Shown here: positions 19,656 through 29,659 of the stretch, in pieces
Layout: every line of letters begins with the position of its first letter
Position numbering within the stretch: the stretch's first letter is position 1
Assembly: GCA_018136815.1 (NCBI GenBank)
Contig: CM030933.1
Coordinates: 4,754,557-4,818,556 of the forward strand
DNA length: 64,000 bases
Origin: Isochrysis galbana
Taxonomy: Eukaryota; Haptophyta; Isochrysidales; Isochrysidaceae
Direction of reading: 5' to 3'
Made by a program: the position numbers and the translations under genes
Notes under the pieces: model-generated
What the model was told of the DNA's origin: nothing
Databases searched by the model: none
What the model saw: the letters and a program-made list of their open reading frames with translations, nothing else

Positions 19656-21922
19656 ATGCCCACTCCCATCCCCGCGTCTCTTGCATTTGAGGAATCGCGC
19701 AAGGCTGAGAAGCCATCGCTATTGACGGATGAGGCGGCGATGCTGGCCACCTCGCTCTTTGGACTCGCGCCCATCCCACAAACCATACAGCCACTCCACT
19801 CGTACGACGACGCCAACTTTTACCTCTCCGCAGCAAACGGAGACTCGCTGCTCGTGCCGGCAGACGCAAATAGCGCCGCCGCGGAACTGAGCGGCCAGCC
19901 AGGAGCTGCGGCGCACTACGTGCTCAAGGTACACAACGGGGTCGAGTCGCTCGACACCGCCTTTATCGAGGCGCAGAACCTCGCGATGCTCCGAGTGCGC
20001 GGCGCGGGTGTCTGGTGCCCGCGTGCATTGGATGCGCTCGACGGCGGCCTCATCGCGCGCTGTGAGCGCCCTCTCGCTGGTGGTGGCACACGGAATCATG
20101 CGGTGCGGCTGCTTCCTTTCCGGCCAGGCACCGTGCTTGGAAGCGACCCCGCGCTCCTCACCGCGCCACTGCTGCGCCAACTGGGCGAGACGGCCGGCAA
20201 GGTGACTGCTGCGCTCGACGGGTTTGACCACCCGGGCGCGCACCGCCCTTCTTTCATCTGGGACCTGGCGCGCTGCCTCGACCTGAGGCCGCTGCTGCCG
20301 AGCCTGCCGCCCGAACGGCAGGATGTTATTGGCGCCGTCCTCGACGAATTCGAGGCGCTCGTCCTCCCACTCGCGCCGCAGCTGCCGTGCGCGATCGTGC
20401 ACGGTGATATCAATGACCAAAACGTGCTTGTCGACCCGACGGCGGGGACCGTTACGGGGCTCATCGACTTTGGTGATATGTCTTACACGTGGCGCGTGTG
20501 CGAGGTTGCCGTCGCAGCCGCCTACGTTGTCATCGCGCTCCACTATGGGGCCAAGACGACCGGTGCCGACGCGCCGCCCGAGCCACAGCTCAGCGAGGAG
20601 GAGGCAGTCTCTGCTCTCATCTCGGGCTACGTTGCCGAGCTTGGCCGGATGGGGATGCAGCTGTCCGAGGTCGAGTGGCTCGCGCTGCCGACGCTCATTG
20701 CGGTGCGCATCGCCATGTCGCTTACTTTGGGCAACTACTCGAGCGCCAAGGTGCGTGCACCCAGGACACGGGCGCGGCGTAGGCTGCAATATCGCGGGCC
20801 TGTAGGACCGCATGCCGCAGCCACACGCCGCTGGAGGGACGCCACCCGGAGATGCCGCACAGACTGTGTACGCCAGCGCGCGCGCCTTCGCTTGCCCCAG
20901 GGCGGCCGGGGCGCTTGTCGCACGGTCACCGCAGCACCTGGCTGTGCTCACACCTCACTCTCGCGCTTTTCCCTCGGCCTACGCAGGATCCCAACAATGA
21001 GTACCTCAAGCTCACACTCGTTCCTGGCTGGGTGGGGCTCCAACGTCTGCGTGCCATTAGCGCCACCGATCTCGGCCAGCGGCTCCGCGTAGCAGCGGTG
21101 TTCCCGACGACGGTGTCAGCCGATTCGGCGGGTGCCGAGGCGATGGTCGCCACGCCCGTAGCTGCTGAGCCCGCCACTCCTGCGGGTGCTATGCCTGTGG
21201 CCACTGCCACCTCAGCTGAGGTCGCGTTCGCCACACCTGCCGAGGGGTCCGCCTCGCCCTACCCCGTCGTCACTGCCTCCGCAGAAATCGTCGCCGCGAC
21301 GTCTGACGGCCTCGTAGTTGCGACGTCGACGCCGCTGGTGCCCAAACGCAAGGGAGGTGGGAGGCCAAAGGGCTCCAAAGACAAGGTGAAGCGCAAGCCC
21401 GGAGGTGGCAGGCCAAAGGGCGCCAAGGACAAGAAGCCCCGCGTCCGCACCTCGCCGGCCGCGAGGGCTGCGATGATCGTCGTCGCCGATTCAAACGCTG
21501 CCGCGTCGTCCGAGGCTGCGCCGATGGCCGTATCCGAGATGGCGCCAATAACCTCAACGGAGGCCGCGCCGATGGCCGTGCTGGAGGTCGCGCCGTTGAC
21601 CGTCACAGAGGTCACGCCGATGGCAGTGGCGGAGGCGGCGCCAATGGCAGTGATAGAGGCGACGCCGCCTATGGTGGCCGAGACGGCGCCGCTTGCGACT
21701 TCGGGTGTGGCGGCATCGATTCCAGTGGACGGGGCGATGGCCATTGCTGCGGAAGTGGTGAGTGCGATTGAGACGGCGCCTATAGCTGTGGCGGCAGCAG
21801 CGTCTGCGGGCGGCGACTTCGATCCCGCCTCGGTCCCGGAGCTCGTCCCTGTGAATGAAATCCAGGCGACTCCCGCCCAGTCAGTGGAAGTTCCAGGATT
21901 CGAAGCGCCGACCACGGGCTGA
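19656..21922 (+). CDS. hydroxylysine-kinase-like protein with AT-hook and Ala-rich C-terminal extension
   Basis: Exons 19656-20750 and 20987-21922, joined at AAG|GTGCGT ... CAG|GATCCC (phase 0), give 676 residues. Residues ~30-400 match the HYKK/AGPHD1 branch of the aminoglycoside phosphotransferase (kinase-like) fold: YVLKVHN (ATP-binding Lys), FIEAQNLAMLR, VRLLPFRPGTVLG, and the catalytic loop IVHGDINDQNVLV followed by the metal-binding GLIDFGDMSY. Exon 2 opens with DPNNEYLKLTLVPGW, close to the C-terminal end of hydroxylysine kinases, which phosphorylate 5-hydroxy-L-lysine with GTP. The usual length is ~370-380 residues. Here ~300 more follow: two AT-hook-like motifs (KGGGRPKGSKDK and PGGGRPKGAKDK, residues ~484-515) and then about ten ~10-residue repeats of the type E-x-A-P-M-A-V. 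The extension implies DNA association or nuclear localisation; that is inference. The start chosen is the first Met after the CT tract. Confidence 0.85.
21500..21790 (+). repeat. coding ~30-bp repeats in the kinase C-terminal extension
   Basis: About ten imperfect units encode (S/T/A)E-x-(A/T)-P-(M/L/I)-(A/T)-V. The codons GCGCCGATGGC(A/C)GT recur. The frame is kept throughout, so the array varies in sequence but is under coding constraint. Confidence 0.7.
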
Positions 21923-22780
21923 GGAACGGGGCACACATGAGACGACGGGCGAGAAGACCGGTGATGCGACTCGGCCGAGCACCGATGAGGGGGAGGAAAG
22001 AGGGAGGGCGTCGTGCAGCGTACCGTTGCACCGACCACACACGCGTGCCGGCGGGCCACCCAATATTGGCACTGCGTCGAGGAGGCTCGCCGTGTTCTGC
22101 AAGAGTGTTGTAGACACGTTGATGCCAAGGCGTGCTTCCGCAGCTCCGAAAGGGGGTGGCTAAGCAAGGTGCTCTAGGCCTTGGACAAGAGAAGAAGCTC
22201 GTTCATCAGCCATTGAAGCGAAGGTAGCAAGGTCGGTAGCGAGCTCGCATCCTCCGCTGTGTGTGCATGCGCGTCGTGCTTGGCGGCTGGGTCAGCCGTG
22301 CTAACAGTGCGTGCGTGTTGCGCCATAGCCCCCTCATGCGCAAATAGCCGTGGCCGTAGCAGCCCACCACACATACGTAAATATTCTGTTGGACGTGCTC
22401 AAGTCTCTATTTCTATTTCCTTGCGAACTAGGGCGGTCAAAGGTCAAACATGAAACAGCTATTCGCTATTTCAACTTCTAAGGTCTAAGTCTAAGGTTGA
22501 AAATTAAGTCAAGATTGAGATAGAGGATTCATTACGAGATTACGAGCATATGGTGACCGGATAGGTGTAACTAGCACACATCCGGTGCCCTTTGCCCTTT
22601 GGGCCCCAGACCCCCCACGGTAGCCCCCACAGCGATGCGTAACAAGAAAACGCGCAAACAGCTGCCAGCTGCCTTGCTCCGTTTACGTTCTACCGGGACG
22701 CAGTCGCGCCCACCGCGCCGGCGTCATCAACACCCCTCGCTCGCTCGCGCTGCCGCCCTCCTCCCCCCCCCGCCTTCCCT
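21923..22780. other. intergenic, no gene recognised
   Basis: 3' flank of the kinase gene and AT-richer sequence at 22370-22560; no family resemblance in any frame. Confidence 0.35.
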
Positions 22781-22782
22781 TC

Positions 22783-22910
22783 TCTCCTCTCCTCTCCTCT
22801 CCTCTCCTCTTCTCTCTCTCCTCTCATGTCTCCTCTCCTCTCCTCTCCTCTTCTCTCTCTCCTCTCATGTCTCCTCTCCTCTCCTCTCCTCTTCTCTCTA
22901 CTCTCGTGTG
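22783..22910 (+). promoter_or_regulatory. TCTCC minisatellite upstream of the monooxygenase gene
   Basis: A CCTCTCCTCT pentamer array is interrupted by two copies of a ~41-bp unit (CTCTCTCTCCTCTCATGTCT). It is followed by a C-rich stretch up to the start codon at 23010. Confidence 0.5.
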
Positions 22911-23009
22911 GGCGCGCGTCTCTCACCACTTCTCGATTTGCCTTCCCCGCCCCCCCCCCCTCCCCGCCAGGCTCCGCGGACGGTCTCCCCCCTCCCCCCC
23001 CCCCTCAAT

Positions 23010-25511
23010 ATGCCCCCTTCCTCCGCCACCCCCTGGTGCCGGCTGCACGGCGCCCGGCGTCTGGGGGCGGAGGAGGTGCGCACGATCGCAATCCTCGGCG
23101 CCGGCTCATCCGGCCTCGTCGCCGCCAAGCAGCTCAGCGATGCCGGCTTCTCTGTCTCTCTCTTTGAGAAGAGTGAATCTCTCGGTGGAGCTTTCACCTC
23201 CAAGGCTTATGATCAGGCGCGGCTCGTCTCGTCATGCTACCTCACCGCATTCTCAGACCTCCGCATCCACTCGCCAAACAAGCCGCACCTCTCGCTCAAC
23301 GAGTACACAGAGTACTTGCGCCGGTATGCGGAGGAGTTTGGTCTGCTTCCACTCATTCGGTTCTCGACAGAGGTGCTTCATGTGCAGAAGAGCAGTGCGA
23401 CAGGCAAGGCTGAAGGGTACACGGTGCAAGTTCGCTCGCTCAAACCCGCACGCGCCGCTTATCCTGCCGGCCTCGATGATGATGAGTCGGCGCTGCACAG
23501 TGATGAGGTAGCTGTCGAGACGCTGCACTTTGATGCTGTTTGCATCTGCTGCGGCCTCCATGAGTTTCCCTTCATTCCTGACATCGCCGGCGCCGAGACC
23601 TTCACCGGAAAGATACTTCACTCGTGCGATTACAAGAATGCCAGCATGTTCGAGGGAAAACGCGTTCTGGTGAATCTCAACACTTGCCGCTCGGCTTTGC
23701 CGCAAATGCGTAGAAAGGGCCCTGTGCCTTCTAGCCCGCAGGCCTTGTCTGAGTGTCCCGGACTTTACTGCACGGGCCATTACAGGTGGTAGGATGCGGC
23801 GAGTCCGCGATGGATATTGTATACCACGCCGTCACACGAGCATCAGAAACCTCGATCGCTATCAAGAAGGGGTTCCTTGCCGTGCCGCACGACGGCTGGG
23901 GCGGGCTGCCGCTCGACACGCTTATTTGCAACATGTGAGAGAGCCCATCCATCTACCTCGCAGCATCGCGCTCATGGCCTGCGCGGGATATGTACATTCC
24001 ACTGTCGATGTCCTGACCAATTCCCCGAGGATGTGACCATACCCTGCTTGAGCGGGCCGACGGCTCACCTGCTAGCAACATATACTGATTTAATGAGCCT
24101 GAGGGGAAGTTCGCTACATGCGTGCCACACCTCTCCCTTGCACCGCGAACTCTATGGCGAACGGCTTGTCGCATATCTCTCCGTGCGCTCTGTTCCCTCA
24201 AGCGTGCAGGTGCGAGCACTCGTACGAACATAAGTGGTGTCACGACGCACACATCAAGTGGCGTGTGACCTCCTACGTCATCCGGTTCATGTTCTTCTTG
24301 ATGACCGGCACAAGCGTCGGGTACTCGCAGTGGGTGGGCCGTGTGGAGCAGGTAAGCAAGGAGACGAGCGCTTTTTCGCCTGCACTGCTGACCTGTCGCC
24401 GGCATGCTTCGGAAATGTCGCGCAGTGGTCGTGTTGTTACAGCGTGGGCATCGACAAAGCTTCCCCCCGATTGGCCGGATAACTTGCAGGTCAAACGCGG
24501 TCACCACATTCTTTGCAAGTCGACAGCCGCCATGCCCTACATCAACAAGCCTCACAAGAAGGCTTCTTGGCGCCGTTTTTTCTGGTGGTGGGCTGAGCCA
24601 GATGTCGACCGGGAGGTGACCTCGCGCCGGGCTCCTGTGAGAATTGCGGGTTCGACCGTCACGTTTGTAGACGGAAGCTCAGCCGACTTTGATATCATCG
24701 TCTTGGCGACTGGCTATACACAGCGCTTCCCCTTCTTGCCCGCTCGCCGTGCTCCCGGCTGCGTCGATGGATTGCCACTAGCGGACCCTCGCGGTGGCGC
24801 ATCAAATCCGCGCGGTGCCGAAGACTCGCTGCCCTCTGATCATTACATCATCGATCCCTCGGAGCCACGCCTAGCATATCTCGGCTTCGTCAGGCCAAAT
24901 GTGGGCGCCATCCCACCCATGGCCGAATTGCAATGCCTATGGTGGATTGCACGCCTTCGCGGACTCATACCCGCGGAGAGGGACCCTCCTTCGTATGGCC
25001 TCCTCGGGAAGAAGCTCTCCTACGGTGTCGACTATGGCAACTACATGCATCAACTCGCCGCTGAGTTTGGCGGCGCTCCTACCCTCTCACAGCTCGTGCA
25101 CAAGCCCCGTGTGCTCATCGCATATTGTTTGGGTCAGGTCCGGCTATCCTCCCGCGACCACTGCCGCTTGCGTCAGGGCCCCAGCCTTCAGTCATTGAAA
25201 CGGTTTCGCCCAAGCGGCCTGTGGGCGCTCAGCCGATCAAGCGTATATCATGACCGATCCGCGCGTGCACCTTGTAGGCGTATGTGAGCTTTTTCCGGCT
25301 AGTTGGACCATTCGCCCACGACAAGGCATGGGAGGTGTCCAGCACGGAGCTCCTTGCGCCGGTGCTTCAACGTGGCATCCTAACCAACCTCATCTTCGTG
25401 GTGACAATGTTCACATTCGGCTGGATTTCTGTGATGGCGCTTGGTGTCGAGATGTGCACCAACGCTCTAGGCATCACCAAGCCTAGCACGCGTTTGGCTG
25501 TTCCACGATAG
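23010..25511 (+). CDS. flavin-containing monooxygenase
   Basis: Five inferred exons (23010-23669, 23786-23934, 24210-24351, 24490-25137, 25278-25511) give 610 residues. Every junction keeps frame and GT/AG limits. The FAD motif is ILGAGSSGLVAAK (~28-40); FEKSESLGGAF follows. FTGKILHSCDY (~197-207) fits exactly the FMO fingerprint FxGxxxHxxx(Y/F). The exon 1-2 junction creates VLVVGCGESAMDIV, the NADPH-binding GxGxSA motif. VLATGYTQRFPF is the conserved ATGY segment. Exon 5 holds FFRLVGP, aligned with the YRLVGP motif of animal FMOs, and ends with a hydrophobic stretch (LIFVVTMFTFGWISVMALGV) that may be a membrane anchor. FMOs oxygenate soft nucleophiles (N, S) using NADPH and O2. The substrate cannot be inferred. 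Exon 5 could begin a few bases elsewhere, but the TAG|GCGTAT acceptor gives the best family match. Confidence 0.85.
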
Positions 25512-25629
25512 AACGTCTTCGCCTTCATTCGAGCGCCCAAGTACGAACAAGAGTGCGGGCGGTGGTGGTACCGTACAGTAGCCCATCGAGTGAAAATTGT
25601 GGGACCTCTATCGCTTGTAGATTCACCCA

Positions 25630-26105
25630 TTGATGCGCGTCAATGCGACCTTTATCGGGCAAGGCGGCAGCTAAAGTAGACATGATGCGCCGCAACCGCA
25701 GCGATTGCGGTGGTGGTGGGGAGAAGGGAGATGTGACTCGCTGGCTCAAGCCAAGCCAGGATGTGCTTGAGATCCATTTCTGCGTCTTCGACGCAATTGA
25801 AATCGCCGCCCATAAGTGAATGCCGTGGTCGCATCCCACGCCGTGCTTTCTCGGAGTGAGTCAATTTGCGCCGCTCTTTCCGCGGGCGCGGCACTTAGGC
25901 ATACTGATATTAACTCTATTTCTTTGGTGTCTATAGTGCATTTTACTCTCAAACATCTACCGTCTATGAGGACGTCCACCGTGTCCGGTAGGAGTTTCAC
26001 TCTTTGAGAGTTGTCGCGTATCGCGACCCCTACTCCACTCGCCGGGTCCGCTTGGCTCGCTGGTGCGCTGGTGAATGCACCATATGCCAGCCTAGAGCTT
26101 TAGGT
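25630..26105 (-). mobile_element. LINE fragment, AP-endonuclease domain
   Basis: On the minus strand, SGVGVAIRDNSQRVKLLPD, then RCLRVKCTIDTKEIELISV and APAERAAQID (26070-25830), followed in a shifted frame by LMGGDFNCVEDAEMD (near 25810), match the APE-type endonuclease of non-LTR retrotransposons, in which GDFN is a catalytic motif. The frame shift and missing flanks show that it is a dead fragment. It lies just 3' of the monooxygenase gene, in opposite orientation. Confidence 0.7.
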
Positions 26106-26204
26106 GTCGTTCCGTCAATTGTGGGGCATCAGTCGAATTGAGCGATCAAATGTCCATAGTTATGTATACAGCAGTATTTTAAAATTAAACGAAGACCAGC
26201 CGTG

Positions 26205-26640
26205 CGTGGGCATAACAACTTTTTTCTCTGCTTTTCCCCGCGGTGGAGCTGTTCCCCCGAGGGGACGCCGTGCCAACGCTTTTCCTCTGCGTTTCCTCTA
26301 AGGCCGACAACTACATAAACATGCAGTTTAAGAGATATTTCTCACGGAGCACCTGTGATGACTTGCAATCACATCGTGCACGCCGTGCATGGGCACGGCG
26401 CGATGTGCATCGGTCCCCCCGCGGAGGCGCCGTGCGTGCGCATGCCAACTTTTTCCCTCTGCGTACCCTCTAAGGCCCACAACTACGTAAACGTGCAATA
26501 TAAGAGATGTTTCTTTACGCAGCACGTGCGATGACTTGCAATCACATTGTGCACGCCGTGCATGGGCACGGCGCGATGTGCATCGCCCCCCCCCCCCCGC
26601 GGGGGCGCCGTGCGTGCGCATAGCAACTTCCAAGAAGGTG
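26205..26640 (+). repeat. tandem array of a ~172-bp unit (about 2.5 copies)
   Basis: The unit ACAACTACRTAAACRTGCA ... GTGCACGCCGTGCATGGGCA ... CGTGCGTGCGCAT ... CTCTAAGGCC occurs at about 26305-26475 and 26477-26640, with a diverged partial unit at 26205-26304. Each unit contains a GC-rich inverted repeat around CACGCCGTGCATGGGCACGGCG. Confidence 0.75.
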
Positions 26641-26839
26641 CACGCCGTGCGTTCACTCTTTCCGCGGGGGAACTTTGGGCGTGGAGGGCGGGCGGGAACC
26701 CTGGGGGCACCCGCTAGGACCAGGGAATTATTACAGTATATGACGAGAACACTAACGTAAACAACTGGTCTGTCTTTTAGCACTCGCCCCCGAGGCGACA
26801 AGCGTCTAATCACCCACCAACAACAACAAAGGACATGCA

Positions 26840-27095
26840 AAGGCGCTTCAATCGCCATCCACCCCCCCCCACACACTCTTACATCCACTTTGACGCGAGT
26901 ATCGATGGGGATATGCTTCCGGGAGGTGATGGCGATTGAACGCTTTTCCATGTGCCATGTGTAAGCTGATGGTGATTGAAGGCGTTTCCATGCGGTGGGG
27001 GTGATGGCGATTGAACGCGTTCCCACGTGTAGGCTGATGGTGATTGAACGCTTTTCTTTGCTGTGGGTGATGGTGATTGAGCGCTGCTCGCCTGA
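26840..27095 (+). repeat. ~36-bp minisatellite
   Basis: At least five copies of GGTGATGGCGATTGAACGC plus a variable TTTCC/GTTCC tail follow one another from about 26925 to 27090. The reverse complement of the core (GCGCTTCAATCGCCATC) lies at 26847, giving a potential long hairpin. Confidence 0.7.
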
Positions 27096-27900
27096 CAGAG
27101 GAGGAGGCGGTGGCCAGACAGTGGGGCGCCAAGCAGTTGTAGTAGCCTATCCCCTATGTTTATGAGAGTGAGTGTGAGTGCCATTACTTGTTCCTAGACA
27201 ATTAAGAATCGCATTGACAAATGCAACTTTGGCAATGACAATGTAGCTGTTTATGGTCTCCGGCTGGGGTTTATTTATGATCTCCGGCTGAGGCTCGTTC
27301 TCCGGTCTCCGGTGCGATGATCCGTCCTCAAGAAGTGGAAATCACGCTACACGCTACGCCGGGGAGAGCAAGCCGAGAATGATCGGGCAAAGCGGGCGAG
27401 GACGCGTGCGGCTCGGCTGGCTGCGCGTGAGGAGCGACGCGGCAGCCGCGAGCAAGGATCGGAGAAGCGCCAGCGCTCCGCACTCCGCACGCTCTTAGTG
27501 CCCGCCAGCGCGTTCGCTATTCGTGGTGGTGTGCGGCGGCTCCGGCGCAGCGGGAACGTGGAACGTAGCTAGCTAGCATCATAGATGGGGTAACAGCTTA
27601 TCAGCTCTCAAGGTTATGGAGCTATCACTAATATCAGCACTAATATCAGCTCTCATGAGTCATGAGAGGTGTCCCAACCAACAACAAAACTCCCCTGTGC
27701 GCGCACGCGTGTGTTGATTTACGCTCTCCACAATCCACACACAAACTCTCTCTCTCTCCTCTAGCGTCGTCTAGCGTTAGCGTAGACTGGTACTACTAGT
27801 TGGATGAACCTAACGCACCTTAGGGATTGAGGATAGATAGACGATAGAGCGTAGCAGCCAAGCGCACCAAGCAGCCGACCGACGGAGGCTACTACGTATG
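27096..27900. other. intergenic, no gene recognised
   Basis: Contains TTATGATCTCCGGCTGAGGC at 27275, which recurs at 28275, and a patch with TAATATCAGC/TATCAGCTCTC motifs near 27600-27655 related to the repeat at 27912. Confidence 0.4.
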
Positions 27901-27911
27901 TATATGTATGC

Positions 27912-28088
27912 TGAAGTATCGATGTTGATGGAGGGGGGGGAGGCGACGGTTCTAATAGTAAAAGGAGTCATAGTAGTAGATCAGCCCCTTTAAGATTAGT
28001 CTAGCAGCCGACAACTAATATCAGCGATTTGGCAGTTTGGAGCTATTGCTCTTACTGAGATCTCATAACAGTACTCTTACCCCATCTA
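27912..28088 (+). repeat. dispersed repeat G, copy 1
   Basis: About 177 bp from TGAAGTATCGAT to TTACCCCATCTA, near-identical and in the same orientation to 54323-54507. It includes AGCCCCTTTAAGATTAGTCT and GGAGCTATTRCTCTTACTG. No coding potential. Confidence 0.8.
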
Positions 28089-28274
28089 AGGATGGCGGCG
28101 GTAGTAAGTCGGTTGTAGGCTGGTTGTGTCGGCCCGGGCTTGCTGTAGTTGATTGAAGTCTTGCAGCTGGTGCTTTCTTGTACCCAGATAGGCGAATGGA
28201 CGGTGTTTCCCACTTCTTGACATTGTCGATGCCATTGTGCACCTTGCGCCCGTTCCGAGATCATAAAATGTGGT

Positions 28275-28299
28275 TTATGATCTCCGGCTGAGGCTCGTT
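28275..28299 (+). repeat. short direct repeat, partner at 27275-27299
   Basis: TTATGATCTCCGGCTGAGGC and the bases CTCGTT after it are identical at both places, about 1 kb apart. They bracket a segment that includes repeat G, so they may be flanks of an insertion, though they are longer than a usual target-site duplication. Confidence 0.5.
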
Positions 28300-28316
28300 G
28301 AGACTATACACAATGC

Positions 28317-28770
28317 CATTGTTGAAACACACAGATAAACACCTTCACTTCAAACATATCACCCACAGAAGAATTGGTACCAGAAATAGATTTGCAGACA
28401 GTCCGACAGATATGTGTAGACGTGTAGACTACTATGTCGTCGACACCAAGAAAACTCGTGCCATCTAGCGTGGTGTCCCGCGACGAAAACCGTCTTCGAG
28501 ACCATAGATGCCCTCAATAACTACACCCCCTCCCCCGGAAGGTCACGCACACAGAAAATAAAGGATAGATTATTCGTTATTCGCATACCCCGGTACGAAC
28601 ACACCCGAAAGCCTAAAAAAAGCGCTGTACTTGATAGCGTGGAAATACATATACATATACATACAAATACAAAGAGATTTCTACAGAGTTGAATTTGAGT
28701 CACACGAGTACCACTACATACCGATCCTAGAGTCTACACTAGTAAGGTTCACCACCTTGGTCAAGGGCCT
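28317..28770 (+). mobile_element. LINE fragment, C-terminal coding part, frameshifted
   Basis: LLKHTDKHLHFKHITHRRIG then TRNRFADSP matches the LINE at 14900-15000 almost residue for residue. It continues, with frame changes, through AWCPATKTVFETIDALNNYT, QKIKDRLF and LIAWKYI to RDFYRVEFESHEYHY and RFTTLVKG. A short TACATA repeat (28645-28670) has expanded inside it. Decayed copy of the same family. Confidence 0.75.
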
Positions 28771-29512
28771 TACCCCGCCAAAATCGCACTGCTCTGTACG
28801 CACGCATAAATAAAGCCGCTCAGTCAGAGGAGGAAGCCCAAACTCAAGAAACCGCTATAACTCAGCACCACCGTATTCATTGAAAACGAGAAAGGTAGAC
28901 TACAACTGAGCGAAAACATTCGCCTCGTAGCGAAAGCGCTTGGCCTCGCTGAAAGGCTCGCATCAGCACGATGTGTCGTCCCGTATTAAATGACCATCTA
29001 AAAATGCGATCGCGATCATTATAGGCCACCCACGACAAATATCGCAGCTCGCAGAAACAACGGGGCTCTGGAACAATTTTAAGATAAACAGGTCACCCAG
29101 TGGCACAACAGGGAGCTGAGAACACGCCGCTGAGGACAAGTGCACCCCGCTCCGCTCGGCCCCCCCACATGACCCGAGCCCCTAAGTAGAGCACGAGGGG
29201 AGTTGCCGCAAGGGCCGGGGAATGAGGGTGAGGAAGGGAAGGGGGCGTGGCTACGAGTATGCGATTCAGTGCCACGGGTGAGGCGAGAATATTAAAAGTG
29301 TTTTTTTTACATGGCAAACATGGCTAGAGTAGGCTAGAGCACGGGCTTCTTGCGGGTATTGGCGAGCTGGCGAGCCACACGCACACGAACGTATGCTATT
29401 GTGAATTGACGTATGCGCTCGAGCACGAGGAGCTCAGGCGACAGGGCGACACAAAGGCTGAACGTACATCCAGGGAAGGCATGCGACAGGATTCCTCGAG
29501 GATTGAGAGAAC
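28771..29512. other. intergenic, no gene recognised
   Basis: The first ~200 bp may still be LINE 3' sequence. The rest shows no resemblance. Confidence 0.3.
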
Positions 29513-29600
29513 GGAAATGTGTGAGCTTGGAGTGGATCGCCGCGCGGACGCTGCGGCGGAAATGTGTGAGCTTGAAGTGGATCGCCGCGCGGACGCCAAG
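29513..29600 (+). repeat. 45-bp tandem duplication
   Basis: GGAAATGTGTGAGCTTG(G/A)AGTGGATCGCCGCGCGGACGC occurs twice in succession with one substitution. Confidence 0.85.
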
Positions 29601-29659
29601 ACGGCGTGGCGACAGCGCGAGTAGGCGACGCGCTCTTGCTGCGCCTAACTATAGCAGCT

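Noticed and set aside
19719-20951. 410-residue minus-strand frame over the kinase gene
   Set aside because: Antisense shadow; the plus strand has clear kinase motifs.
21259-22167. 302-residue minus-strand Ala/Ser/Thr-rich frame
   Set aside because: Antisense of the coding repeats at 21500-21790.
26205-26640. CRISPR-like repeat-spacer pattern
   Set aside because: The units are ~172 bp and contiguous, without unique spacers, in a eukaryotic context.
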